From the NCBI GenBank assembly GCA_016716265.1, contig JADJWQ010000006.1, forward strand, positions 2,259,501 to 2,323,500: 64,000 nt of DNA, in the 5' to 3' direction. How positions within the stretch are numbered: position 1 is the stretch's first letter; every line of letters begins with the position of its first letter. Shown here piece after piece: positions 19,696-27,274 of this stretch. The position numbers were made by a program, and so were the translations under genes. The notes beneath the pieces were generated by a model, which saw only the letters and a list, made by a program, of their open reading frames with translations, ran no database searches and had not been told where the DNA came from. Source of the DNA: Planctomycetota bacterium (GTDB taxonomy: Bacteria; Planctomycetota; UBA1135; UBA2386).

Positions 19696-20093
19696 CGTCG
19701 GACGTCCCCGGTATGGACGGACGAGTTCCGATGATACTCGCCGCGTGCGCCGTCCGCGGGCCGGTCGCAGAGCCCGATGCCGACGAGCTCGCCGCGCCGC
19801 GGCCGCGCCGGCTCCCGGGCCGGCGCGAGCCTCGCGCGACGGACCGCGCGTCGGGCCCCCCGGCTGCGACGACCCGAAGGGAGTGCCGACCCGCGACAGC
19901 TGGCCCCCTCGCCCCGGACGACCACGATCGCGTCCGCGAGTGCATTCGGCTGCAGACCCGAGGCCGGGTCGTTCACCGACCCCCGGTTGCGCGGCGACAC
20001 GAGCACCGCACCCGAGCCGGGCGATCGCCATCCCGAACCACGGTCGACTCCGCCACGTTCGCGTCGTGAGCGACTACCGCCCCCAGTCCGAGG
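19696..20093. other. Gap of about 400 bp, no intact gene
   Basis: No frame here has convincing coding character. Around 20066-20130 one frame (VSDYRPQSEDVSESVERL) may be the broken N-terminus of the nucleotidyltransferase remnant that follows, which would make that gene frameshifted more than once. Confidence 0.35.
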
Positions 20094-20646
20094 ATGTCAG
20101 CGAGTCCGTGGAGCGGCTCGTCTTCGACAATCGGAGGATCGGTCGCGAGCACGTTCTCCGGTGAACCTCGCGCGACGCTCGACGCCGACATCGTCGTCGA
20201 TCTCCCGCTCCCGAAGGTCGGCGACTTCGTGTCCGAGCTCGGGGACGAGGTCATCGTCGACCCTCGATCGATACGCGACGAGATCGCTCGTCACGGCTCG
20301 TTCCAGATCGTCCACCTACCGACACTGACACGCATCGATGTGTTCGTACCCTGAATGGAAGGGCATCCACGTGTGGAAGTGGGAGCAACGCCGCCGGGTC
20401 GTGATCTGCGCACAGACGGGGGACGCTCGCGACGTGACGAGTCCCGAGGGCATCGTGCTGCAGGAGCCGTGCCGGTATCGCGACGGTGGGGAGGTCTCCG
20501 ACCGACAATGGCGAGACATCCTGGGCGTCTTGAAGACGTGCCGCGGCGAGATCGATGTTCGAGCGCTGTCCGACCAGGCAGCCCCACTCGCGATCGTCCC
20601 CCTGCTCACCCGCGCCCTGCCCGGAGCGGGCCTCGCCAGCGCGTGA
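20094..20646 (+). pseudogene. Frameshifted nucleotidyltransferase-fold gene remnant
   Basis: Two overlapping frames together look like one protein. The first gives IGGSVASTFSGEPRATLDAD then IVVDLPLP..., with the G-GS...D-D signature of the nucleotidyltransferase fold, and stops at 20354 after RIDVFVP. The second, one base off, begins in the same place and continues VVICAQTGDARDVTSPEGIV, then YRDGGEVSDRQWRDILGVLK, ending at 20646. Domains of this kind occur in AbiEii-like or uncharacterised nucleotidyltransferase genes. The break lies near 20340-20352, and the N-terminus also seems out of frame, so decay is more likely than a single base-call error. Confidence 0.6.
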
Positions 20647-20719
20647 GTGGCAGTCTCGCATCCGCAGCGGCCGGCGACGAGACCGATCGGTATCCGGAGC
20701 GGGCCGCCGCCAGGCGGAG

Positions 20720-20930
20720 ACGGTCGCTCGCCCGGTTCGCGCAGGTCGGTCTGCCCTCGCCGTGCGAGCGGCGGTGCACGCGGAGGCTGGCGATGTCGAG
20801 CAACGACCGACGGCGCACGCACAGGCTGCCGCCGCTGCCATGGCGACCGCGGCAGTCGACGCCGATCCCCTCGGCGACCGTGCGTCGCTCGCCCTCCACG
20901 CACGGTCCGACCGGCTCGGGACGGTACGTT
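20720..20930 (-). pseudogene. Degenerate copy of the YgbA-like (NO-stimulated promoter family) gene
   Basis: The reverse strand encodes GERRTVAEGIGVDCRGRHGS, then GGSLCVRRRSLLDIASLRVH and HGEGRPTCAN. This lines up with the intact gene at 24946-25290 (RERRTVAKMIGVYCRGRHGG, DGSLCADCQGLLDFATFRLQ, HGEAKPTCAK). Some of the ordered cysteines are lost, and similarity fades before the conserved CYKPD-type end. It lies just upstream of the kinase-WD40 gene, while the intact copy is on the other side of that gene. Confidence 0.65.
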
Positions 20931-21071
20931 TCGCCGCATCGGGGATCGATCACCGACCTCCGGAGCGTCGGATTGCGCCCTCTGAGGTGCGAGCGGTCGG
21001 CGTGACGACCTGCCGGCGCGGTCGGGCCGCGCGGCCGCCCGCCGCTCCGGGCCGCATACTGTGCTCCCTCG

Positions 21072-24000
21072 ATGACCGACCCTCTGGACTTCGAACGACT
21101 GCGCGCGGTGTTCCTCGGCGCCGCTCGGCTGAGCGGTGCGGAGCGCGAGCGCTTCGTGCAGGACGCGTGCGACGACAGACCGGAGCTGGCGGTCGAGGTC
21201 CGGGCGATGCTCAGACACCACGACGCGCCGCCCGCGGTCCTCGCCGCGCCGGCGCGCGACGACGCCGAGGGTGTGTGCGGCGTGGCGCACCCCGACATGC
21301 CCCGCCGGATCGGTCCGTACCGCGTGCTCGATGTCGTCGGCACGGGAGGTGTCGGGGTCGTCTACCGCGCCGAGCAGTACAGCCCGCGGCGCATCGTCGC
21401 ACTCAAGCTGCTCCAGCCCGGCGCGATGCGGGGCGAGACCCTCGCCCGCTTCGCCCGCGAGGCGGAGCTGCTCGGCCGACTCCAGCATCCGGGGATCGCG
21501 CAGGTGATCGACGCCGGGACCTTCGCGTCCCCGTACGGCCCGCAGCCGTACTTCGCGATGGAGTTCGTCGACGGCCTGCCGCTCACGCGCTACGCGCAGC
21601 AGCGCGAGCTGGACGTGAGAGCGCGCTGTCGACTGATCGTCCAATTGTGCGAGGCAGTGCAGCACGCCCACGACCGCGGCATCGTGCACCGCGACCTGAA
21701 GCCGGGGAACGTGCTCGTCGCGGAGCCGATGCCGGGTGCACCGCAGGTGAAGGTGCTCGACTTCGGCATCGCACGCTGCATGGCCGTGGAGGACGGGCCG
21801 GCGACGCAGCTCACGCACCAGGGTCAGCTCGTCGGCACGCTGCCGTACGTCAGCCCCGAGCAGCTCCGCGGCGACGGTATCGACGCGCGGACCGACGTCT
21901 ACGCGCTCGGTGCCGTGCTGTACGAGCTGCTCGTCGGCCGGGTCCCGCTCGACATCGACGGTCAGCCGCTCAGCCGCGCGGTGGAGATCGTGTCCAACCG
22001 GGACCCCGAGCCGCCCGGTCGCTCCCAACCGGCGCTCGCCGGCGACCTCGACGCCATCGTCTGCACCGCTCTGGAGAAGCGACCGGCGGACCGCTATCCG
22101 TCCGCTGCCGCACTGGCCGCCGACCTGCGACGCTACCTCGACCGTCAATCGGTCCTCGCGCGCCGCCCCGGACCGCTCGACCGCGTGGTCAAGTTCTCCC
22201 GCCGCAATCGTGGTCTGGTCGCAGCGACGCTCGGCAGCTTCGTGATCCTCGCGGCCGCGGTCGTCGCAGTCGCGCTCCAGGCCGACCGCAACCGGCGGCT
22301 GGCTGCCGCCGAGCGCGAGGCGCGCACCGTCGAGCGCCGCAGTCGCTACTTCGCGGAGATGAGCCTCGCCGGCACCGCACTCGAGGACGGCGGCCTTTCC
22401 CGCGTGGCCGAGTTCGTCGCGGCGTGGGAGCCGCAGTCGGCCGGGGATCTCGACGTCCGCGGCTGGGAGTGGTCGTTCCTCCGGCGCGCGGCCGACACCG
22501 CCGAGATGGTCCTGGCCGCCGGCGGCGTCCAATTCGACGTCGGCTGGCTGCCCGACGGTCGCATCGCGGCGAAGGACGAGCACGGCTGCTCGGTGTGGGA
22601 CCTGCGGACCCGGGCGTGCGCGGCGAGCTACGCCGGCCGGTCCAGCGAGTTCCTCGACGGCCGCATCGCACCCGATGGCAGTGCGGTCGCACTGAGCTGG
22701 GACGACTCGGTGCGCATCCATGATCTCGCGACCGGGTCGCTGCGGACGACGCTGCCGGTGGGCGCGGCCGCAATGGGCTTCGCGTGGAATCCGACCGCCG
22801 ACCGACTCGCGCTGATCGATCCGACGGACCAGTCGCTCGAGGTCTGGGACCTCGACGGCGGACGCGAGACGTTCCACATCCACGGTGACTCCGGGCAGGT
22901 GGCGCTCGGCAGCGGCGATCTGTATGCGCGGGCGCGAATCCACGGCGGGATCGAGGTCGGACACCTCGCGGATCCCGGCGCGGCGCGACGGCTCGAGGAC
23001 AGCGACGACACGTTCCTGGCGCTGCGGTTCGCCCCGGGTGACCACCTGCTGGCCGCGGCCGGTGTCGACCGCACGGCACGCGTCTGGGACGTGGGCTCGG
23101 CTCGCCTGATCGCGCGCATCGCTCACGACAACCAGGTGTTCACCGTCGCCTGGAGCCCGGACGGCAGCCGCCTCGCATCGGCCGGTCGCGATCAGCAGGT
23201 GCGCGTGTGGGACCGATCGACCGGCGCGGTGACGGTCCTGCGGGGTCACGGCAATGCGGTGTGGGGACTCGCCTACAGCCCGGACGGCGATCGCCTCGCG
23301 AGCGCGAGCGAGGACGGCACGCTGAGGATCTGGTCTGCCGAGCCGACCCCCGCAGTCCGCAGCTTCGACCTCGGTGCGCACGCCGGATCCGACGAGAGTC
23401 CCGCATGGCTCTGCTGGACGCCCGCGGACGGCCTCGATGTCTCGCTGCCCGGGTCCCCCGGCAGCTACCGGATCGACCCGGACGGCAGCGAGCGACACTC
23501 CGCGCGGAGCGTGGCGTGCTGGAGCGCCGACCGCAGCCGCTTCGCATACCTGCAGCCGGGGGCCGTCGTCGTGTGCGGTGCGGATGGCTCGGAGGTGCGG
23601 CGCTGCGCGATACCCGCGGGAGTCGGCGGCGCGAGCACGTCCAATGGCGGCCTCGCACTCGATGCGCGCGGCGAACGCGTGGCATTCGCGTGCCGCGGCA
23701 CCGATGCGTCCGTGTGGATCTGGGCTCCGTTCGACGATGGCGCGCCGTTCCGCGCATTCGCGGGTTGGACGAACACGTTCGCGTGGAGCCCGGACGGCAG
23801 CCGACTCGCGCTGGCGTCCGACGGGGTCCTGATCGTCGATGGCCGCACCGGCGCGACCTGCGCGCACGTCGACATCCCGCGGAGCATCTGCGTCGCGTGG
23901 CACCCGGCGGGAGATCGCCTGGCGGTCGCGGACTACCGCATGCGCATCCACCTGTGCCCGGCGAGCGGCGCCGGCGAGCGCCTGGTGCTGCGCGGCCACA

Positions 24001-24233
24001 TGCGTCGGGTGCGCGCGCTCGCGTGGCACCCCTCGGGCGAGCGGCTGGCGAGCGCCGGCAACGACGATGTCGTGCGCCTGTGGGATCCCCGGTCGGGCCT
24101 CGAGGCGTTGACGCTCCGCCACGACGACGACGTGTTCGCATTGGCATGGCGACCCGACGGGCTGGCGCTCGCGTCGGCGAGCTCGGACGGCGTCGTCCGC
24201 ATCTGGGACGCCAGGGCGCCGGAACACCGCTGA
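21072..24233 (+). CDS. Transmembrane Ser/Thr protein kinase with WD40 propeller
   Basis: A protein of 1053 residues. A regulatory N-terminus of about 75 residues precedes a complete kinase domain: glycine loop VGTGGVGVVYRAEQ, the VAL-K lysine, catalytic loop HRDLKPGNVL, DFG, then SPEQ and the D-VYALGAVLYEL segment. One membrane span (VAATLGSFVILAAAVVAVAL, about residues 380-402) follows, then about 580 residues of WD40 blades with repeated 'AWSPDGSRLASAG...VRVWD' patterns, presumably external. It should phosphorylate Ser/Thr targets in response to something bound by the propeller. It is convergent with an ECF sigma gene (24862), a common planctomycete pairing. The start at 21072 (MTDPLDF) resembles the MTD start of the DGR kinases. 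Confidence 0.88.
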   Translation: MTDPLDFERLRAVFLGAARLSGAERERFVQDACDDRPELAVEVRAMLRHHDAPPAVLAAPARDDAEGVCGVAHPDMPRRIGPYRVLDVVGTGGVGVVYRAEQYSPRRIVALKLLQPGAMRGETLARFAREAELLGRLQHPGIAQVIDAGTFASPYGPQPYFAMEFVDGLPLTRYAQQRELDVRARCRLIVQLCEAVQHAHDRGIVHRDLKPGNVLVAEPMPGAPQVKVLDFGIARCMAVEDGPATQLTHQGQLVGTLPYVSPEQLRGDGIDARTDVYALGAVLYELLVGRVPLDIDGQPLSRAVEIVSNRDPEPPGRSQPALAGDLDAIVCTALEKRPADRYPSAAALAADLRRYLDRQSVLARRPGPLDRVVKFSRRNRGLVAATLGSFVILAAAVVAVALQADRNRRLAAAEREARTVERRSRYFAEMSLAGTALEDGGLSRVAEFVAAWEPQSAGDLDVRGWEWSFLRRAADTAEMVLAAGGVQFDVGWLPDGRIAAKDEHGCSVWDLRTRACAASYAGRSSEFLDGRIAPDGSAVALSWDDSVRIHDLATGSLRTTLPVGAAAMGFAWNPTADRLALIDPTDQSLEVWDLDGGRETFHIHGDSGQVALGSGDLYARARIHGGIEVGHLADPGAARRLEDSDDTFLALRFAPGDHLLAAAGVDRTARVWDVGSARLIARIAHDNQVFTVAWSPDGSRLASAGRDQQVRVWDRSTGAVTVLRGHGNAVWGLAYSPDGDRLASASEDGTLRIWSAEPTPAVRSFDLGAHAGSDESPAWLCWTPADGLDVSLPGSPGSYRIDPDGSERHSARSVACWSADRSRFAYLQPGAVVVCGADGSEVRRCAIPAGVGGASTSNGGLALDARGERVAFACRGTDASVWIWAPFDDGAPFRAFAGWTNTFAWSPDGSRLALASDGVLIVDGRTGATCAHVDIPRSICVAWHPAGDRLAVADYRMRIHLCPASGAGERLVLRGHMRRVRALAWHPSGERLASAGNDDVVRLWDPRSGLEALTLRHDDDVFALAWRPDGLALASASSDGVVRIWDARAPEHR

Positions 24234-24262
24234 CGGGTCGCCGGACCCCGTCGCGCGACCGG

Positions 24263-24862
24263 TCACGACGACGACTCGAGCCAGCGCGCGAGCAACGCCT
24301 GCGCGAACGTCCAGTCCTCCTTCGCGGTGGTCAGCGACACGCCGATCGCCGCAGCGACCTCCGGCATCGAGAGGCCGCCGAGCAGTCGCAGCTCCGCGAC
24401 GACCGCGAGGCGCTCCTCGATGCCGGCGAGCCGGTCGAGCGCGGCTTCCAGATCCAGCAGGGTCTCGGTCGACGCTTCGAACACCGGCAGAGAGTCATCC
24501 AGCTCGACGCGACAGCGCCCCCCACCGCGCTTCGACGAGCCGCGGCGCCGGGCGTGGTCGATCAGCACGTTGCGCATCGCCCGGGCCGCCAATGCCATGA
24601 ACCGGCGCCGCGCGTCGACCCCCTCGGCAGCCGGGAGCTGCCGGACGTCGACCAGCCGCAGCCAGGCCTCGTGGACGAGCGCCGTCGGCTGCAGCGTGTG
24701 CTCGCGCCGCTCGTCGAGCAGCAGCAGTGCCGCGGTCCGGTGCAGCTCGCCGTACAGGATCGACAGCAGCTCCTGGCTCGACGCACCGTCACCGTTGCAG
24801 AGCGCACCGAGCAGCTCGGTGGCGCGCGACGAGGCGTCGGATCGCGGATCGGAACTGGACAC
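24263..24862 (-). CDS. ECF-type sigma factor (planctomycete/acidobacterial kind)
   Basis: A protein of 199 residues from GTG at 24862. It shows the region-2 elements ELLSILYGELHRTAALLL, TLQPTALVHEAWLRLVD and RRRFMALAARAMRNVLIDHA-RRR, and a region-4 HTH (RLAVVAELRLLGGLSMPEVA..., then SLTTAKEDWTFAQALL). This pattern is that of the large ECF subfamily that usually sits beside Ser/Thr kinases and lacks a separate anti-sigma factor. Such sigma factors are thought to be controlled by phosphorylation. The gene is convergent with the kinase-WD40 gene, about 30 bp apart. Confidence 0.85.
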   Translation of the reverse strand: MSSSDPRSDASSRATELLGALCNGDGASSQELLSILYGELHRTAALLLLDERREHTLQPTALVHEAWLRLVDVRQLPAAEGVDARRRFMALAARAMRNVLIDHARRRGSSKRGGGRCRVELDDSLPVFEASTETLLDLEAALDRLAGIEERLAVVAELRLLGGLSMPEVAAAIGVSLTTAKEDWTFAQALLARWLESSS

Positions 24863-24945
24863 GAGCGGCTCCTGGTGCAGGCCGGAGTGCCGCGCAGGGC
24901 GACCGGACAGGATACCCCGGCTGCGGTGGGCCGGCGCGCGCCGGG

Positions 24946-25290
24946 TCACGCGCGCCGCTCGCGCGGCGGTGCGTCCTTGAAGCCGTCGATCCAGTGCCGC
25001 AGCGTGAACCACGGGTGCCGCAGCAGCATCCGCGGGCCCGCGTAGCGCATGACATCGCGGATCTGGGCGCGGCGATCGGGCTTGTAGCAGTGGATCGGGC
25101 ACTTCGCGCAGGTCGGCTTCGCCTCGCCGTGCGGGCAGCGCTGCAGCCGGAACGTCGCGAAGTCGAGCAGCCCCTGGCAGTCCGCGCACAGGCTGCCGTC
25201 GCCGCCGTGACGACCGCGGCAGTAGACGCCGATCATCTTGGCGACCGTGCGGCGCTCGCGCTCCGCCCGTGGTCCGAGCCCCGTGCTCAC
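24946..25290 (-). CDS. YgbA-like cysteine-rich protein (nitrous oxide-stimulated promoter family)
   Basis: A protein of 114 residues from a GTG start that overlaps the stop of proS by 4 bp (GTGA). It contains ordered cysteines (YCRGRH, LCADC, CPHGEAKPTCAKCPIHCY) followed by a basic end (RAQIRDVMRYAGPRMLLRHP). This arrangement is typical of the YgbA_NO family, whose enterobacterial members respond to nitric oxide; biochemical activity is unknown, though metal binding by the cysteines is likely. A decayed copy lies at 20720-20930. Coupling to proS suggests co-transcription rather than shared function. Confidence 0.8.
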   Translation of the reverse strand: MSTGLGPRAERERRTVAKMIGVYCRGRHGGDGSLCADCQGLLDFATFRLQRCPHGEAKPTCAKCPIHCYKPDRRAQIRDVMRYAGPRMLLRHPWFTLRHWIDGFKDAPPRERRA

Positions 25291-27020
25291 CGCGCGCGCT
25301 CCGCTGCGAGCGCCTCGCGCAGGCGCGCGATGGCGGTGGCGACCGGCAGCTCCTCCTTCGCGCGTCCCTTGCGCACGACGTACTCGACCACGCCGTCGGC
25401 GGCGCCGCGCCCGACGTAGATGCCGTACGGGAAGCCGAGCAGCTCGACGTCCTTGAACTTGGGGCCGGGGCGACCCGGACGGTCGTCGAGGCAGGCGTCG
25501 ACGCCGGCGTCTCTCAGCTCGGTCCAGATCCGCTCGGCGAGCTCGACCTGCTCGGGCTTCTTGACGTCGACGCAGACGACGACCGCTTCGAACGGCGCGA
25601 TCGGCGCCGGCCAGCAGATGCCCGCGTCGTCGTGGTTCTGCTCGACGGCGGACTGCGCGGTCCGGCTCACGCCGATGCCGTAGCAGCCCATCACGAACGG
25701 GGTCGGCTTGCCGTCCTCGCCCATGAAGGTCGCCTGCATCGCCTTCGAGTACTTGGTGCCGAGCTTGAAGATGTGGCCGACCTCGATGCCGCGCGCCGAC
25801 TTGAGCACCCCGGCGCGGTCGGGCGCCAGCTCGCCGGCGCGGGCGAGCCGCAGGTCGTGGAACGACGGCATCCGACAGTCGCGGCCGGGATCGACGTTCA
25901 GGCAGTGGTAGCCGGTCTCGTTGCAGCCGGTCAGCAGGTTCGTGCGACGCTCGAGGGTCCGGTCGGCCAGCAGCCGGACGTCGTCAGGCAACCCGATCGG
26001 GCCGGCGAAGCCGACCTCGGCGCCGGTGACGCGCCGGACGGTCTCGTCGCCCGCGAGCGCGACCGCGAGGCAGTCGAGCGCATTGACGAGCTTGACCTCG
26101 TTGATCTCGAGGTCGCCGCGCATCATCACGGCGACGACCTCCTCGCGGTCGGACCAGGTCGCCTGGTAGAGCAACGTCTTGGCCATCGCCGCCGCCGGCA
26201 GCGAGAAGAACGCGACGAGCTGATCGACGGTGCGCACGTCGGGCGTCGCGTGCTTCTCGAGCGGCAACGGATCGCCGCACCCGGGAGCCTCGGGCGGCAC
26301 CGAGTCGGCCTTCTCGACGTTGGCCGCATAGCCGGATTCCTCGCAGTAGAGGATCGCGTCCTCACCGGCATCGGCGATCACCATGAACTCCTCGGAGCCA
26401 CTGCCGCCGATCGCGCCGGCATCGGCCTGCACCGAGCGGAACTCGAGGCCGCAGCGCGTGAAGATGCGCCGGTAGGCACGGTCCATCTTGGCGTAGCTGA
26501 CGTCGAGCGCGGCGGCGTCGACGTCGAACGAATACGCGTCCATCATGATGAACTCGCGTCCGCGCATCAGGCCGTAGCGCGGCCGGATCTCGTCCCGGAA
26601 CTTGTCCTGGATCTGATAGAGGTTGACCGGCAGCTGCTTGTAGCTGTTGATCAAGGTGTCCGCGAAGTCGGTGATCACTTCCTCGTGCGTCGGACCGAGG
26701 CAGTAGTCGGTGCCCTTCTGGTCCTGCAGGGTGAACATGATCCCGTCGGCCACGTAGCGGTCCCAGCGACCCGACCGCACCCACAGCTCCTTCGGGTGCA
26801 TGATCGGCATCATCAGCTCCTGCGCACCCTCGCGGTCGAGCTCCTCGCGCACGATCTCGATGATCTTCTTCAGCGTGCGCCACATCAGCGGCCCGTACGT
26901 GTAGAGGCCCGACGCCGTCTTCACGATGTAGCCGCCGCGCGCGAGCAGCTTGTGGCTCGGGATCTCCGCATCGGCGGGATCTTCGCGCAGGGTGGCGATC
27001 AACAGCTGGCTCAGTCGCAT
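25287..27020 (-). CDS. proS: Prolyl-tRNA synthetase, bacterial type
   Basis: A protein of 577 residues, the usual length of bacterial ProRS. It charges tRNA-Pro with proline. Class II motifs are visible: motif 1 around ELMMPIMHPKELWVRSGR, the CLGPTHEEVITDF segment, motif 2 (RPRYGLMRGREFIMMDAYSF) and motif 3 (GCYGIGVSRTAQSAVEQ). The YbaK-like editing insertion lies between motifs 2 and 3 (AKTLLYQ... VVAVMMRGDLEINEVKL), and the anticodon-binding domain is at the C-terminus. ATG at 27020 starts the expected MRLSQLLIATLRE N-terminus; longer open frame upstream is not part of the family. It overlaps the YgbA-like gene by 4 bp. Confidence 0.95.
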   Translation of the reverse strand: MRLSQLLIATLREDPADAEIPSHKLLARGGYIVKTASGLYTYGPLMWRTLKKIIEIVREELDREGAQELMMPIMHPKELWVRSGRWDRYVADGIMFTLQDQKGTDYCLGPTHEEVITDFADTLINSYKQLPVNLYQIQDKFRDEIRPRYGLMRGREFIMMDAYSFDVDAAALDVSYAKMDRAYRRIFTRCGLEFRSVQADAGAIGGSGSEEFMVIADAGEDAILYCEESGYAANVEKADSVPPEAPGCGDPLPLEKHATPDVRTVDQLVAFFSLPAAAMAKTLLYQATWSDREEVVAVMMRGDLEINEVKLVNALDCLAVALAGDETVRRVTGAEVGFAGPIGLPDDVRLLADRTLERRTNLLTGCNETGYHCLNVDPGRDCRMPSFHDLRLARAGELAPDRAGVLKSARGIEVGHIFKLGTKYSKAMQATFMGEDGKPTPFVMGCYGIGVSRTAQSAVEQNHDDAGICWPAPIAPFEAVVVCVDVKKPEQVELAERIWTELRDAGVDACLDDRPGRPGPKFKDVELLGFPYGIYVGRGAADGVVEYVVRKGRAKEELPVATAIARLREALAAERAR

Positions 27021-27274
27021 GGTGTCGTTCTCGTCCGGCGCCGGACGCCGGGCTCCGGAGCCTAGGAACCGACCACGGGGGATTCCAGCAGCGCGACCGG
27101 CGCGCGCGCGGGCGCGCTGCCACCGCGGGTCCGCGCTCGCGCCCGCCGTGCGCCCGGTCGCGAATCGCACACCTCTGCGCCGTCGACGCTTGCCCGGCGG
27201 CCCGCGGCAGCGGACGCTGGACCGGCCCGCCCTGCCGCCGCGCCCCGGCGCGCCGCTCGTTCCCTCCAAGCCAC

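Noticed and set aside
20316..24266. 1316-residue open frame antisense to the kinase-WD40 gene
   Set aside because: Its composition is His/Arg/Gly-biased as expected from the complement of GC-rich coding DNA, and the opposite strand carries clear kinase and WD40 motifs.
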